Of a stretch of 64,000 nt of DNA, positions 1-9,330 are shown in pieces. The stretch comes from Bacillus sp. REN16 (GTDB lineage: Bacteria; Bacillota; Bacilli; Bacillales; Bacillaceae_L). The notes below the pieces were generated by a model. That model searched no databases. It was not told the DNA's origin and was given only the letters and a program-made list of their open reading frames with translations. Each line of letters begins with the position of its first letter. The first letter of the stretch is position 1. The stretch lies in the NCBI RefSeq assembly GCF_020731355.1, contig NZ_JAJFZK010000010.1, positions 62,001-126,000 of the forward strand. The letters are read 5' to 3'. Made by a program: the position numbers and the translations under genes.

Positions 1-663
1 GTCGCAGCCGGTAAAATGTTTGCAAAACTAAAAGACTGGAAGGACCGTATGGATTTTGTACCAAAAGTTTTAAATCTAGGCGGTGGGTTTGGAATTCGTT
101 ACACCGAAGAAGATAAACCACTTCCAGTGTCAGAATATGTTGAAGCCATTATTGGGGAAGTAAAAAAGCATGCGGATGATCTATCGATCGACATCCCTGA
201 AATTTGGATTGAGCCAGGTCGATCAATAGTAGGTGATGCGGGAACAACGATTTATTCCGTTGGTTCTCGAAAAGAAGTACCTGATATTCGCCAATATTTA
301 GCAATTGATGGGGGTATGACAGATAATATTAGACCCGCCCTCTATCAAGCAAAATATGAGGCTGTTTTAGCAAATCGTGCCCTTGATCCTACGGAGGAAA
401 CAGTTTCAATTGCGGGTAAATGCTGTGAATCTGGGGATATGCTTATTTGGGATTTACCATTACCAAAAGCAAATTCAGATGATCTATTAGCCGTTTTCTG
501 TACGGGAGCATACGGATATGCTATGGCTAATAATTATAACCGCATACCAAGACCAGCTGTGGTATTCGTAGAAAATGGTGAGGCGCAGCTAGTTGTTCAA
601 CGCGAAAGCTATGAAGATCTAGTAAGGTTAGACATTCCATTCAAAACAAAAGTAGTTGAATAA
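1..663 (+). CDS. lysA: Diaminopimelate decarboxylase, C-terminal half (cut by window edge)
   Basis: PLP-dependent enzyme that decarboxylates meso-diaminopimelate to lysine, the last step of lysine synthesis, in the cytosol. The frame is open from base 1, so the start and the PLP-lysine barrel lie upstream. Visible are the glycine-rich GGGFGIRY phosphate-binding loop, the EPGRSIVGDAG motif, CCESGD (active-site Cys of the partner subunit) and GAYGYAMANNYN near the C-terminus, all typical of LysA. It ends at TAA and is followed at once by a hairpin terminator shared with the convergent ypuA. Downstream ypuA-ppiB-rib order matches the Bacillus lysA neighbourhood. Identity is very secure; only the length is unknown. 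Confidence 0.96.
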   Translation, partial: VAAGKMFAKLKDWKDRMDFVPKVLNLGGGFGIRYTEEDKPLPVSEYVEAIIGEVKKHADDLSIDIPEIWIEPGRSIVGDAGTTIYSVGSRKEVPDIRQYLAIDGGMTDNIRPALYQAKYEAVLANRALDPTEETVSIAGKCCESGDMLIWDLPLPKANSDDLLAVFCTGAYGYAMANNYNRIPRPAVVFVENGEAQLVVQRESYEDLVRLDIPFKTKVVE

Positions 664-670
664 ACAGACG

Positions 671-703
671 AAAACCCACGAAAATTCGTGGGTTTTGTTT
701 TGT
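671..703. terminator. Bidirectional terminator between lysA and ypuA
   Basis: Perfect stem AAAACCCACGAA / TTCGTGGGTTTT with a 2-base loop and T-rich flank on the plus side. It lies between two convergent stop codons and is A-rich on the left, so it can serve both strands. Confidence 0.85.
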
Positions 704-1570
704 CTATTTGAAAAAGTTCTTAATGGCGTCAATCAGGTTGACAAAGAATTCTTTTAGTTTATCTAAAAAACTTTGACCCTCTTCTGATTCAAGAAAATTG
801 GTTAGCTTTTCCTTTGCTAAATTTAATTGTTCCCCAACCTGGTTCCAGTCGATATTAAGTTCCATTAGCTTATTAAAAAGCTCCATTAGTCGATTAATAT
901 CGGCATCTGATAATGTAATCCCCAAGTCTTTCGCAGCATTTATGATAATGGTACGAAGCTCTTCGTCGTTTTTTGGTGCATTTTTAGCTATTTCATCCTT
1001 AATCTTTGCCATTAAGGCAGCAGCTTCTTCTGCACCAATTTTCTCACTTAATTTTGTAGTTTCGACCATTTCTTCATTGGCAATTTGCTTAACATCTTCA
1101 GGAATTACCTTGTCTGAAGAAATCTCGTATGCTTTAATAATTCCAGTTAATGCTGCTGTTCCAGAAACGTCAAAAGGTCCTGTTACATAAATTGTTGCAT
1201 CCTTTACACCAGCTGTAATTAGCGCATTGGCATACATTTCCTCTGTAATTAAAGTAATATGTTTTGAAATAGTTACATCTAACCCAGATCCTTTTTCACC
1301 AATCGTGATTGAGGCCGAAGATAGGGCTTTATTTCCAATTCTTGCCTTCGGAATATAGCTTCCAAGGTATTGATGTTCTTCGGCGTTTGTGACGACGACT
1401 GTTTGCGGGTTCTCAGGTGCATTCATTTCTTTTAGGATTGCGTCTTTTTGAGCAGCGGTCAGATCCTCGCCGAGTGTAATAATCACATCTCCGGGTGCAG
1501 CGTCAGCGAAGCTAAGTGATGGAAAAATGAGTGAAAACACGAGTAAAAATGAGAGAAATTTATATTTCAA
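704..1570 (-). CDS. ypuA: DUF1002 secreted protein, YpuA family
   Basis: 288-residue exported protein of the DUF1002 family; biochemical function is unknown. The N-terminus has a lysine, a hydrophobic stretch (FLSFLLVFSLIFPSLSFA) and a likely signal peptidase site near residues 22-25, then a conserved body beginning GDVIITLGEDLTAAQ with the segment ITVGxxGSGLDVT-like around residue 90. The last third is predicted helical and charged. In B. subtilis the homologue lies between lysA and ppiB, as here. Transcription is opposite to the neighbours and ends in the shared hairpin with lysA. ATG start with TTTCCTCC (reverse of GGAGGAAA) 6-8 bases upstream. Confidence 0.85.
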   Translation of the reverse strand: MKYKFLSFLLVFSLIFPSLSFADAAPGDVIITLGEDLTAAQKDAILKEMNAPENPQTVVVTNAEEHQYLGSYIPKARIGNKALSSASITIGEKGSGLDVTISKHITLITEEMYANALITAGVKDATIYVTGPFDVSGTAALTGIIKAYEISSDKVIPEDVKQIANEEMVETTKLSEKIGAEEAAALMAKIKDEIAKNAPKNDEELRTIIINAAKDLGITLSDADINRLMELFNKLMELNIDWNQVGEQLNLAKEKLTNFLESEEGQSFLDKLKEFFVNLIDAIKNFFK

Positions 1571-1764
1571 ATTTGTTTCCTCCTTTATTTTTTCAAAAAA
1601 CAGAGATATCCATCGTTCATATTATACAATATTCGTTACCAAAAACATCTATTTGACTTTGAATTAGGAAAAACACTCCTTTCTGATTGGATTATTCGAA
1701 CCATTTATAGTAAAATGAACTCGTTCAATACATATGGACGAAAGATTAGGAGCGGAGGTTTCAA

Positions 1765-2199
1765 ATGAAAAAAGCTAGCATTGAATTTGAAAACGGAGAA
1801 AAAATTGTAATTGAGTTATATTCTAACGAAGCACCTGGAACTGTAGCAAACTTTGAAAAGCTTGCGAATGAAGGGTTTTATAATGGCCTAACTTTCCACC
1901 GTGTAATCCCAGGATTTGTTGCCCAAGGAGGCGACCCTAACGGGAACGGGACAGGTGGACCTGGGTACACTATTAAGTGTGAAACAGAAGGAAATCCACA
2001 TAAACATGTACCTGGAGCATTATCTATGGCACATGCAGGCAGAGACACTGGTGGAAGCCAATTTTTTATTGTACATGAATCACAACCACATTTAGATGGA
2101 GTACACACTGTATTCGGTCAAGTTATTGAAGGATTGGATTCTGTATACCGTATCAAACAAGGCGATGTAATGAAAGAAGTTAAAGTTTGGGAAGAATAA
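1765..2199 (+). CDS. ppiB: Cyclophilin-type peptidyl-prolyl cis-trans isomerase B
   Basis: 144-residue cytosolic prolyl isomerase. The single cyclophilin domain fills the protein: [33 protein letters not shown] contains the catalytic Arg (FHRV), followed by GGSQFFI and [15 protein letters not shown]. No signal peptide. The ATG follows GGAGCGGAGG with good spacing. It is monocistronic between ypuA (divergent) and the riboflavin operon and is followed by its own terminator. Length and motif order match PpiB of Bacillus closely. Confidence 0.96.
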   Translation: MKKASIEFENGEKIVIELYSNEAPGTVANFEKLANEGFYNGLTFHRVIPGFVAQGGDPNGNGTGGPGYTIKCETEGNPHKHVPGALSMAHAGRDTGGSQFFIVHESQPHLDGVHTVFGQVIEGLDSVYRIKQGDVMKEVKVWEE

Positions 2200-2206
2200 G
2201 ATATGA

Positions 2207-2244
2207 GGCACAACAGGTATTTCTTGTTGTGTCTTTTTCTTTGT
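2207..2244 (+). terminator. ppiB terminator
   Basis: Stem GGCACAACA / TTGTTGTGTC around a short loop, followed by CTTTTTCTTT; starts just after the ppiB stop codon. Confidence 0.8.
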
Positions 2245-2301
2245 CCTATAATGATTCATGTGAACAATAATATACATAGTCCGTATCGTAAAGTATTAAA
2301 A

Positions 2302-2332
2302 TCGACAAAATAAGAGTAGTTTATGTTATACT
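2302..2332 (+). promoter_or_regulatory. Candidate sigma-A promoter of the rib operon
   Basis: TATACT at 2327-2332 carries an extended TG motif (TGTTATACT). A TCGACA -35-like hexamer at 2302-2307 gives a 19-base spacer, a little long. It sits 30 bases before the FMN aptamer, where the rib leader should start. Confidence 0.5.
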
Positions 2333-2361
2333 AATTTACATCGCTAAAAGAATTAAATAGT

Positions 2362-2543
2362 TTCCTTCGGGGTTAGGTGAAATTCCTTACCGGCGGTGAT
2401 GAACAATTGTTCTAAGCCCGTGACCCATTTTAATGTTAACTTTATTGTTAATAGGCTTTCGAGCCATGAATATTTCATTTAAAATGGTGGACTTTGGTGA
2501 GAATCCAAGGCCGACAGTTAAAGTCTGGATGGGAGAAGGATGT
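2362..2543 (+). ncRNA. FMN riboswitch (RFN element)
   Basis: Conserved RFN segments appear in order: TTCGGGGTTAGGTGAAATTC, the CCGGCGGTGATG core, AGCCCGTGACC, then GGTGAGAATCC, GGCCGACAGTTAAAGTC and GATGGGAGAAGGATG closing the aptamer. A long variable arm lies near 2430-2480. FMN binding is expected to favour the terminator at 2631-2662 and stop ribD transcription. Confidence 0.97.
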
Positions 2544-2630
2544 TAGTACGGTATGTGAAGAAAATTTGTCCATAATACCTTTTATTTGTGTTGGGCAAAA
2601 TACATATTCTGTTGTTAATAACATCGTCCA

Positions 2631-2662
2631 AGACCCCGGTTTGTTTTCCGAGGTCTTTTTTG
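2631..2662 (+). terminator. FMN riboswitch intrinsic terminator
   Basis: AGACCCCGG / CCGAGGTCT with an 8-base T/G loop followed by TTTTTGTTTT. This is the expression platform between the aptamer and ribD. Confidence 0.88.
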
Positions 2663-2725
2663 TTTTGAACCAAAGATAGAACCCCTGATTTACGTACATG
2701 ATAAATAGAAAGGAGTGTAGATAAC

Positions 2726-3820
2726 GTGAGAGACCAGGATTATATGAATTTAGCGATAAATGTTGCAAAGGCAGGTGTTGGTCAAACAACACCCAATCCT
2801 GTAGTCGGGGCCGTTGTAGTGAACGAAGGCCGAGTAGTTGGTATTGGTGCGCACTTAAAGGCCGGGGAACCTCACGCCGAGGTTCATGCGATCCGGATGG
2901 CCGGTGATAAAGCCCGAAATGCAACCGCTTATGTAACATTAGAGCCTTGCAGTCACCATGGGAAAACTCCTCCTTGCGCTGATCTTTTGGTAAATAGTCA
3001 TGTGAAAAGAGTTGTCATTGCAACGACAGATCCAAATCCGCTTGTAGCCGGAAAGGGTATTGCCAAATTAGAGGCTGCCGGGATTGAGGTTGAGGTCGGG
3101 GTATGCAAAGAACAAGCAGATGAATTAAATGCAGTCTTTTATCATTATTTAGATAAAAAGATTCCATACGTAACCTTGAAATCCGCCACCACTCTTGATG
3201 GAAAAATAGCAACAGTAACAGGAGAAAGTAAATGGATAACAGGTGAGGAAGCAAGGAATGACGTCCATTTATATAGGAGTATCCACGATGCCATTCTTGT
3301 TGGAGTTAATACAGTTCTTGCAGATAATCCAAGTTTAACAACAAGGCTTCCAAATGGAACAGGAAAAAATCCGATTCGAATCATCTTGGATTCAAAACTA
3401 AGAACGCCTTTAGATTCAAAAGTCATTAATGACGGCGAAACCGAGACTTGGATTATAGTTTCCGATCAGGTAGGCGAAGGGGAAATAAACGAATTCTCCG
3501 GCAAAAATGGTGTTAAAGTTATTCAATTACAGGAGTCAAGAATTTCAATAAACACCCTGCTAACACGCTTAGGTGAAGAGGGTATTTCTTCCGTTTTTGT
3601 TGAAGGAGGAGCCGAAGTGAATGGCAGCTTTTTAAAGGAAAATGCGATTAACCAAGTCATCGTCTATCTTGCTCCAAAACTAATAGGTGGAAAGTCAGCA
3701 CCGACATCTATTGGCGGTACTGGAATTGAATCCATCGATGAAGCTTTACAATTAACAATTAAATCTGTTGAACTGCTCGGAGAAGACGTGAAAATCGTAG
3801 CGGAACCGAGATTGAGGTGA
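2726..3820 (+). CDS. ribD: Bifunctional riboflavin deaminase/reductase RibD
   Basis: 364-residue enzyme carrying out deamination and then side-chain reduction of the pyrimidine intermediate of riboflavin synthesis. The N-terminal CMP/dCMP-deaminase-type zinc domain (about 1-145) shows HAEVHAI and EPCSHHGKTPPC. The C-terminal RibD reductase domain (about 147-360) starts VTLKSATTLDGKIA and ends with SVFVEGGAEVNGSF and LAPKLIGG. GTG start with AAAGGAGTG upstream; first gene of the operon after the FMN riboswitch; 4 bases before ribE. Full length for Bacillus RibD. Confidence 0.97.
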   Translation: MRDQDYMNLAINVAKAGVGQTTPNPVVGAVVVNEGRVVGIGAHLKAGEPHAEVHAIRMAGDKARNATAYVTLEPCSHHGKTPPCADLLVNSHVKRVVIATTDPNPLVAGKGIAKLEAAGIEVEVGVCKEQADELNAVFYHYLDKKIPYVTLKSATTLDGKIATVTGESKWITGEEARNDVHLYRSIHDAILVGVNTVLADNPSLTTRLPNGTGKNPIRIILDSKLRTPLDSKVINDGETETWIIVSDQVGEGEINEFSGKNGVKVIQLQESRISINTLLTRLGEEGISSVFVEGGAEVNGSFLKENAINQVIVYLAPKLIGGKSAPTSIGGTGIESIDEALQLTIKSVELLGEDVKIVAEPRLR

Positions 3821-3824
3821 AAAA

Positions 3825-4481
3825 ATGTTTACAGGGATTGTAGAAGAAATCGGGAAAATTAAAGCGATAAATGGATCGAAGGACTCGGTTGAAATGGTGA
3901 TCCAGGCTAAAAAGATTCTCGAGGATGTGAATTTGGGTGATAGTATTTCTGTTAATGGGGTGTGTTTAACCGTAACGGAATTTACTTCCGATGGTTTTAC
4001 CGTTGATGTGATGCCAGAAACAGTTAAATCTACTTCATTACGTGAATTGCAACGAAATCATGCTGTCAATTTAGAAAGAGCAATGTCAGCGAATGGCCGC
4101 TTTGGAGGGCATATTGTTTCTGGCCATGTGGATGGTACCGGAAAAATTGTTCGCAAAGACCCAAAAGGGAATGCCGTGTATTATGAAATTGAAATTCCTG
4201 AAGAGCTTGTTCAGTTTATGATTTATAAAGGATCGGTTGCAGTAGATGGGACAAGCTTGACCATTTTCGGACTTACGGATAAAACATTTACTCTTTCTTT
4301 GATTCCTCATACGTTGTCAGAAACGATTTTACGTAACAAAGGGGTAGGAGACATCGTGAACATCGAGTGTGACATGCTTGGAAAGTATATCAGTCAGTTT
4401 ATGCAAAGGTCTTTTTCAAACGAAAAAACGACAAAAACAAAGATTACAGCAAGCTTTTTAGAAGAAAACGGCTTTAAATAA
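3825..4481 (+). CDS. ribE: Riboflavin synthase alpha subunit
   Basis: 218-residue trimeric enzyme that dismutates two 6,7-dimethyl-8-ribityllumazines into riboflavin. It starts with the diagnostic [10 protein letters not shown] and has two lumazine-binding barrel repeats (about 1-97 and 98-200), each with a [11 protein letters not shown]- or [11 protein letters not shown]-type motif. ATG start after GAGGTGAAAA. It follows ribD by 4 bases and precedes ribB by 16, so it is translated as part of the rib operon. Confidence 0.97.
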   Translation: MFTGIVEEIGKIKAINGSKDSVEMVIQAKKILEDVNLGDSISVNGVCLTVTEFTSDGFTVDVMPETVKSTSLRELQRNHAVNLERAMSANGRFGGHIVSGHVDGTGKIVRKDPKGNAVYYEIEIPEELVQFMIYKGSVAVDGTSLTIFGLTDKTFTLSLIPHTLSETILRNKGVGDIVNIECDMLGKYISQFMQRSFSNEKTTKTKITASFLEENGFK

Positions 4482-4497
4482 AAAAGGGGGGATAACA

Positions 4498-5124
4498 ATG
4501 TTTGATCCAATCGAAGATGCACTTGCCGACTTAAAACAAGGAAAAGTAGTGATTGTTTGTGATGCTGAAGATCGTGAAAATGAAGGTGATTTTATAGCAA
4601 TCGCTGATAAAGCAACTCCTGAGGTCATTAATTTTATGATTACCCATGGGCGTGGACTCGTATGTACTCCGATTACAAAATCGTTGGCGAACAAGCTAAA
4701 ACTTGAGCCAATGGTAAAACATAGTACAGACCCGCATGGGACTGCTTTTACAGTAAGTATCGACCATAAAACGAGCACCACAGGGATTAGTGCAATTGAA
4801 CGTTCAACAACGATATTGGAATTACTTAATTCAGAATCAAAGCCATCAGATTTCAAAAGACCTGGTCACGTCTTTCCTTTAATTGCGAAGGATGGAGGGG
4901 TTCTCAGCAGGGCTGGTCATACTGAAGCAGCAGTGGATTTAGCTGCCCTTTGCGGCTCAGAGCCAGCTGGTGTAATCTGTGAAATTGTTAAAGAAGACGG
5001 AACAATGGCGAGAGTTCATGATTTGCGAAAGATTGCAGATGAATTTAACTTGAAAATGATTACCATTGAAGAATTAATTCGATATCGCAACAAACAAGAA
5101 CAACAACGTACGGCAATTGAATAG
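4498..5124 (+). CDS. ribB: 3,4-dihydroxy-2-butanone 4-phosphate synthase, RibB domain only
   Basis: 208-residue enzyme converting ribulose 5-phosphate to the four-carbon riboflavin precursor and formate. Visible are [12 protein letters not shown] (metal-binding acidic loop), [23 protein letters not shown] and [12 protein letters not shown]. It starts like the usual Bacillus RibBA protein (about 400 residues) but stops at [16 protein letters not shown], exactly where the GTP cyclohydrolase II half would begin. No CHRCDCG-type zinc motif exists in the 54-base gap before ribH. The operon here therefore does not encode RibA; a copy elsewhere in the genome is inferred. GGGGGG ribosome binding site before ATG. 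Confidence 0.95.
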   Translation: MFDPIEDALADLKQGKVVIVCDAEDRENEGDFIAIADKATPEVINFMITHGRGLVCTPITKSLANKLKLEPMVKHSTDPHGTAFTVSIDHKTSTTGISAIERSTTILELLNSESKPSDFKRPGHVFPLIAKDGGVLSRAGHTEAAVDLAALCGSEPAGVICEIVKEDGTMARVHDLRKIADEFNLKMITIEELIRYRNKQEQQRTAIE

Positions 5125-5181
5125 GTAATCAAACCATTTTTAAAAAAATAGAACAATTATCGATAACATAGGAGGATCATG

Positions 5182-5649
5182 ATGAATAAAATTTATGAAG
5201 GACATTTAGTTGGCACTGGTTTACGAGTAGGAATTGTAGTTGCACGTTTTAATGAATTTATAACAGCGAAATTATTAACTGGTGCCCTTGATGGACTTAA
5301 AAGACATGGGGTTGCAGACGAGGACGTGGAAATTGCTTGGGTTCCAGGTGCATTCGAAATCCCTTTGATTGCAAAAAAAATGGCTGAATCAAGCAAATAT
5401 GATGCTGTGATTGCGTTAGGTACTGTCATCAGAGGCTCAACTTCCCATTATGATTTTGTATGTAATGAAGTAGCGAAAGGTTTGGCTTCAACCTCACTCG
5501 CGACTGGAAAACCAGTCATGTTTGGTGTATTAACAACCGATACGATTGAACAAGCAATCGAAAGAGCAGGAACAAAAGCAGGAAATAAGGGATGGGATTC
5601 TGCTGTATCTGCAATTGAAATGGCGAATTTAGCACGCTCATTCGACTAA
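5182..5649 (+). CDS. ribH: 6,7-dimethyl-8-ribityllumazine synthase
   Basis: 155-residue capsid-forming lumazine synthase that condenses the RibD product with the RibB product. Conserved segments are [39 protein letters not shown] (substrate-binding loop with the catalytic His) and [20 protein letters not shown]. Two tandem ATGs occur at 5179 and 5182; the second lies 6 bases from GGAGG and gives the family-typical [11 protein letters not shown] start, so it is preferred. Last biosynthetic gene of the operon, followed by a weak hairpin and ribT. Confidence 0.96.
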   Translation: MNKIYEGHLVGTGLRVGIVVARFNEFITAKLLTGALDGLKRHGVADEDVEIAWVPGAFEIPLIAKKMAESSKYDAVIALGTVIRGSTSHYDFVCNEVAKGLASTSLATGKPVMFGVLTTDTIEQAIERAGTKAGNKGWDSAVSAIEMANLARSFD

Positions 5650-5771
5650 TTCACACATGCTTGTTTAGATATAGAAATTTTTGGATATAATTTAAATTTA
5701 AGGGTATTACGAAAAGACTATGGAAAATTTGCATTGTTAATGGTAACCTTAATAAATGTATGAAGGTTAGT

Positions 5772-5810
5772 CCAAAAGTAGTAATAGCTTTACTATTTGG
5801 AAAGTTTTTC
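5772..5810 (+). terminator. Possible weak terminator between ribH and ribT
   Basis: Imperfect stem CCAAA-AGTA / TACT-TTTGG (one bulged A) followed by AAAGTTTTT. It could reduce rather than stop read-through into ribT. Confidence 0.4.
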
Positions 5811-5818
5811 GATAATGA

Positions 5819-6214
<396 letters not shown>

Positions 6215-6251
6215 TTATATATTATCTAGCTTTAGAAGTCTTGTTCAATTC

Positions 6252-6779
6252 TTACTTGCTTCGTCTTTCCTGTTTTAAAAGAAATTGTTTTTGCCGTTCG
6301 GCAATAACTTCGCTTCGATCACGTAATGTATGTTTATGAATTAATTCCTTATTTGCTATGTCGCTTGCTTTTCCCCATGAATGACCGGATTGAATAGCTT
6401 GGGAAAGACAGGTTGCAAGGAGACCTTCATCTGCTATTGGTAAATTTATACTTTTGTAAGGTGCGCCATTTTCAATATCATGAAATTTCTTTTGAAGCAC
6501 TTCAATTAGTTCGTCAACCTGCAAGCCTAAATATGCTAATTCGGATTTCTGATCCTTACATATCCTAATTGCACTTTTCATCATTTTGAGTGCCCCAGCT
6601 GTATTTCCGCGGCGGTGGTGGTAAAGTGATACGGCAATCTGTATTAAACCTACCCAATATGGCTTTCTTTCAGGAACAGGGTCCTCTTTCCAATATTCCT
6701 CCAATATTTCATGGCATTCAAAATAGTCGCGGTCACAGTGAAAATGAATTAAATAGTTTACAAATGCTTGTGGGTACAA
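6252..6779 (-). CDS. ypuF: DUF309 protein, YpuF family
   Basis: 175-residue soluble protein of the DUF309 family; molecular function unknown. The family signature is clear: FHCDRDYFECHEILEEYW near residues 13-30, then WVGLIQIAVSLYHHRRGN near 43-60, forming an all-helical bundle with conserved His/Glu. The C-terminal 50 residues are Lys/Arg/Gln-rich. The start is TTG; an in-frame stop lies just upstream, so no longer start is possible, and AAAGGTG lies about 13 bases before it. It is transcribed opposite to the rib operon, in the same place as in B. subtilis. Confidence 0.82.
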   Translation of the reverse strand: MYPQAFVNYLIHFHCDRDYFECHEILEEYWKEDPVPERKPYWVGLIQIAVSLYHHRRGNTAGALKMMKSAIRICKDQKSELAYLGLQVDELIEVLQKKFHDIENGAPYKSINLPIADEGLLATCLSQAIQSGHSWGKASDIANKELIHKHTLRDRSEVIAERQKQFLLKQERRSK

Positions 6780-6848
6780 GTAAGATCACACACCTTTTAA
6801 CATGTATATGTATGTGTAGTTTAACATAATAACTATACCCATAACATG

Positions 6849-6882
6849 GAAAAAATAAAGTGTTCAGCAATTGCCGAACACC
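6849..6882 (-). terminator. Terminator of the YjcZ-type peptide gene
   Basis: On the minus strand GTGTTCGGCA / TTGCTGAACAC, near-perfect, followed by TTTATTTTTT. It lies 23 bases past the stop codon of the small gene at 6905-6997. Confidence 0.8.
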
Positions 6883-6904
6883 TTATCGTCGTTTTTAGTG
6901 GAGC

Positions 6905-6997
6905 TTAAAACCAAGAAGCACCAACAATAATTAAAAGAATAAACAATACTACGATTAAGGCAAATCCGCCTCCGAAGCCTCCGCATCCGTCACCCAT
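6905..6997 (-). CDS. YjcZ-family tiny sporulation membrane protein
   Basis: 30-residue peptide that begins MGDGCGGFGGGFALIVV and ends LLIIVGASWF: a glycine-rich N-terminus with one Cys, a single hydrophobic transmembrane segment (about 13-26) and a Trp-Phe end. This is the pattern of the small YjcZ/SscA-like spore proteins of Bacillus, often present in many copies per genome and made during sporulation. A strong AAGGAGG sits 7 bases before the ATG, and a clean terminator follows, which makes it a real gene despite its size. The exact role is unknown. Confidence 0.88.
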   Translation of the reverse strand: MGDGCGGFGGGFALIVVLFILLIIVGASWF

Positions 6998-7221
6998 TTA
7001 AAATACCTCCTTAAATTTCTTGATTACACAGTTATAGTATGACTTTTACCACTTCTTGTGTGGGCGGGTGTCCATACTAACATCATTTTTTAAAATAATT
7101 TTGTGGGACAAATATCCAAAATCCAGATATGGCTTGAATCCAAATTATGTTCTATACTATTTATTGTGCTAATATTAAAGAATAAGAAACTGTCATGAAG
7201 GGTATTTTTGGTGAGATGAGC

Positions 7222-7977
7222 GTGGATTTACATTACAGCGTAAAGATTGACTCTTTTGAAGGTCCATTAGACCTTCTTTTACATTTAATCAATCGATTAG
7301 AAATTGATATTTATGATATACCGGTTGCAGATATAACAGAACAATACTTAGTGTATATACATGCAATGAAAGAACTGCAATTAGACATTGCAAGTGAATA
7401 CCTAGTTATGGCCGCGACGCTTTTAGCCATTAAAAGCAAAATGCTGCTTCCAAAACAAGAGGAAGAGCTGATCGACGGTGACTCCGAATTTGAATTTGAA
7501 GAGGACCCGCGTGAAGACCTTATGAATCGCCTGATTGAATACCGCAAATATAAGGAAGCTGCCGAAGATCTGAAACATCTGGAAGAAGAACGTTCCCAAT
7601 TGTTCACAAAACCTCCAAGTGATTTAAGCGAATTTACTAAGGATGTCACAATTGATCATTCATTAGAAGTGAATCTTTATGACATGCTTGGCGCCTTTCA
7701 AAAGCTAATGCGCCGCAAAAAATTGCAGAGGCCGTTGTCAACGAGAATTGCAAGACAAGAAATTCCAATCGAAAAAAGAATGGAAGAAATTATTAATGAA
7801 TTGAAGGGGTTCCGTGGAAAGAAGAAATTCACTGAGCTTTTTCCATACCATGATAAAAATCATATTGTTGTCACATTCCTTGCGCTTCTTGAATTAATGA
7901 AAAAAAATGCTGTGTTAATTGAACAGCAGAACAATTTTTCAGAAATTTATATATCGAGTATGGAAAGGGATTATTAG
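7222..7977 (+). CDS. scpA: Segregation and condensation protein A
   Basis: About 251-residue kleisin that bridges the SMC heads in the SMC-ScpAB complex and is needed for chromosome compaction and origin separation. The N-terminal signature [17 protein letters not shown] starts near residue 7, followed by KSKMLLPKQ, an acidic stretch, and the C-terminal winged-helix region ([23 protein letters not shown]). In-frame starts exist at 7195 (ATG), 7216 (ATG) and 7222 (GTG); only the last has a GGTGAG at 6-base spacing and gives the usual short N-terminus, so it is preferred. scpB follows after 2 bases. Confidence 0.93.
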   Translation: MDLHYSVKIDSFEGPLDLLLHLINRLEIDIYDIPVADITEQYLVYIHAMKELQLDIASEYLVMAATLLAIKSKMLLPKQEEELIDGDSEFEFEEDPREDLMNRLIEYRKYKEAAEDLKHLEEERSQLFTKPPSDLSEFTKDVTIDHSLEVNLYDMLGAFQKLMRRKKLQRPLSTRIARQEIPIEKRMEEIINELKGFRGKKKFTELFPYHDKNHIVVTFLALLELMKKNAVLIEQQNNFSEIYISSMERDY

Positions 7978-7979
7978 TA

Positions 7980-8570
7980 ATGAAATTAATGGATTGGAAA
8001 GCCATTGTCGAAGGGCTTCTTTTTGCCGCCGGGGATGAAGGGTTGACATTGAAGCAAATGGCAATGGTTTTAGAAATAAGTGATCGTACTGTTCTGGACA
8101 TCGTTAATGAGTTAAAGGCTGATTACGGACAAGTTGGCCGAGGAATAAACCTAGTGGAAGTTGCTGGAACATATCAACTAACGACTAAAAAAGACCATGC
8201 AGTTTATTTGAAGAAACTAGTAGAATCACCAACTTCGACCTCATTATCACAGGCTGCATTGGAAACACTTGCGATAATTGCTTATCGACAGCCGATTACT
8301 CGTGCAGAAGTAGAAGAAATTCGTGGGGTAAAAACGGAAAGGCCGATTCATACTTTAATGGCAAAAGTATTGATTAAAGAAGTTGGTCGTGCCCATGGCA
8401 CAGGAAGAGCTATTTTATATGGAACTACAAAGGAATTCTTAGAGTATTTTGGGTTAAAGACATTGAAGGAATTGCCTCCACTGCCTGAAAAAGTGGATGA
8501 AGACTATGTCCAAGAGGAAGCAGACCTCTTTTTTGAGAGATTCCAGGAAACGATTGAAGATTCAAATTAA
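7980..8570 (+). CDS. scpB: Segregation and condensation protein B
   Basis: 196-residue winged-helix dimer partner of the kleisin ScpA in the SMC complex. Motifs include [18 protein letters not shown] at the N-terminus, [29 protein letters not shown] in the middle and [28 protein letters not shown] near the end, all standard for ScpB. It starts 2 bases after scpA stops, so the two are translationally coupled. The acidic tail ([16 protein letters not shown]) is also usual in Bacillus. Confidence 0.96.
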   Translation: MKLMDWKAIVEGLLFAAGDEGLTLKQMAMVLEISDRTVLDIVNELKADYGQVGRGINLVEVAGTYQLTTKKDHAVYLKKLVESPTSTSLSQAALETLAIIAYRQPITRAEVEEIRGVKTERPIHTLMAKVLIKEVGRAHGTGRAILYGTTKEFLEYFGLKTLKELPPLPEKVDEDYVQEEADLFFERFQETIEDSN

Positions 8571-8639
8571 TTAACCTTAAATTGGCTAACTATGGTAATA
8601 TAAATCTATATGGAAAATGGTAGCGAATGAGGTGGAACT

Positions 8640-9056
8640 GTGTTAATTAAGCAATGTAGTGGATTTGAACTTGAAAAAACGTTAAAAAATACGTTTGAGG
8701 ACTTTTTTAACCAATCTGAAGTCACATTTGTGGAAGATGGGGAAGAAAGAACGTTACAAGTACTTTATTTACGTTATTTTGATGAACAATTTACAACATT
8801 TACTCCTTTTACCGAAGACCCGGTTTTTAAAATTGATTCAAATGAAATTTATTTCAAAGATCTTGTAGCTCTTGTATGCCTGTTAAAGAATCCCAAGTAC
8901 CGTAATCGGAAACGGGTATATCTAAATGAGCAAAAACAATTTGAAGAACATTTTAAAGGAATTCAATTTGATAGACTAAAAGAAATTATGACACATCTCC
9001 ATCATAAAAACAGCTACGAAGTAAAATCGCCGATAGAATTTATTGAACAAACCTAA
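8640..9056 (+). CDS. Hypothetical protein downstream of scpB
   Basis: 138-residue soluble protein that I do not recognise. It has no signal peptide or membrane segment. It is rich in Phe, Lys and Glu, with a possible beta region (EVTFVEDGEERTLQVLYLRYF, about 28-48) and helical segments later (KNPKYRNRKRVYLNEQKQFEEHF). GTG start preceded by GAGGTGGAA; 69 bases after scpB; followed by a terminator, so probably a genuine gene either cotranscribed with scpAB or separate. B. subtilis has DUF3907 (ypuI) in this neighbourhood, but I see no convincing resemblance. Confidence 0.7.
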   Translation: MLIKQCSGFELEKTLKNTFEDFFNQSEVTFVEDGEERTLQVLYLRYFDEQFTTFTPFTEDPVFKIDSNEIYFKDLVALVCLLKNPKYRNRKRVYLNEQKQFEEHFKGIQFDRLKEIMTHLHHKNSYEVKSPIEFIEQT

Positions 9057-9117
9057 TAAACAAACCCCAACTTAAACGGGTTCACCTTAGAGATGCAAAT
9101 AGTATAAAACACCTAGC

Positions 9118-9160
9118 AAAACGCACATGAATTCACAATGTAATTCACAGTGCGTTTTTT
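9118..9160 (+). terminator. Terminator after the 8640-9056 gene
   Basis: AAAACGCAC / GTGCGTTTT arms followed by TTTTT, with a 23-base loop that holds a nested TGAAT / ATTCA stem. Confidence 0.75.
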
Positions 9161-9330
9161 GATTTATCAACATTTTGGCGAATTATAACTGATTACTGTT
9201 TCTCTCATTCACATAGTAAATCACAATGTATTGTTCTGTTTGATATGAATTTGAATATTATTAAAGAAATGTTATTACATTCTTTCTAGCGATCATATCA
9301 AGCGATTAAATAACGGGGGAGGAAATTTAG

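Noticed and set aside
798-1190. 130-codon plus-strand frame inside ypuA
   Set aside because: Antisense shadow of the DUF1002 gene; no start signal and Ser-rich composition typical of reverse frames.
2475-2939. Open frame on the minus strand across the FMN riboswitch and the start of ribD
   Set aside because: No ribosome binding site, no family resemblance, and the opposite strand holds a clear riboswitch and a coding start.
5125-5178. Frameshifted remnant of the RibA half after ribB
   Set aside because: The gap is only 54 bases and no frame shows GTP cyclohydrolase II motifs; it is a clean end, not a frameshift.
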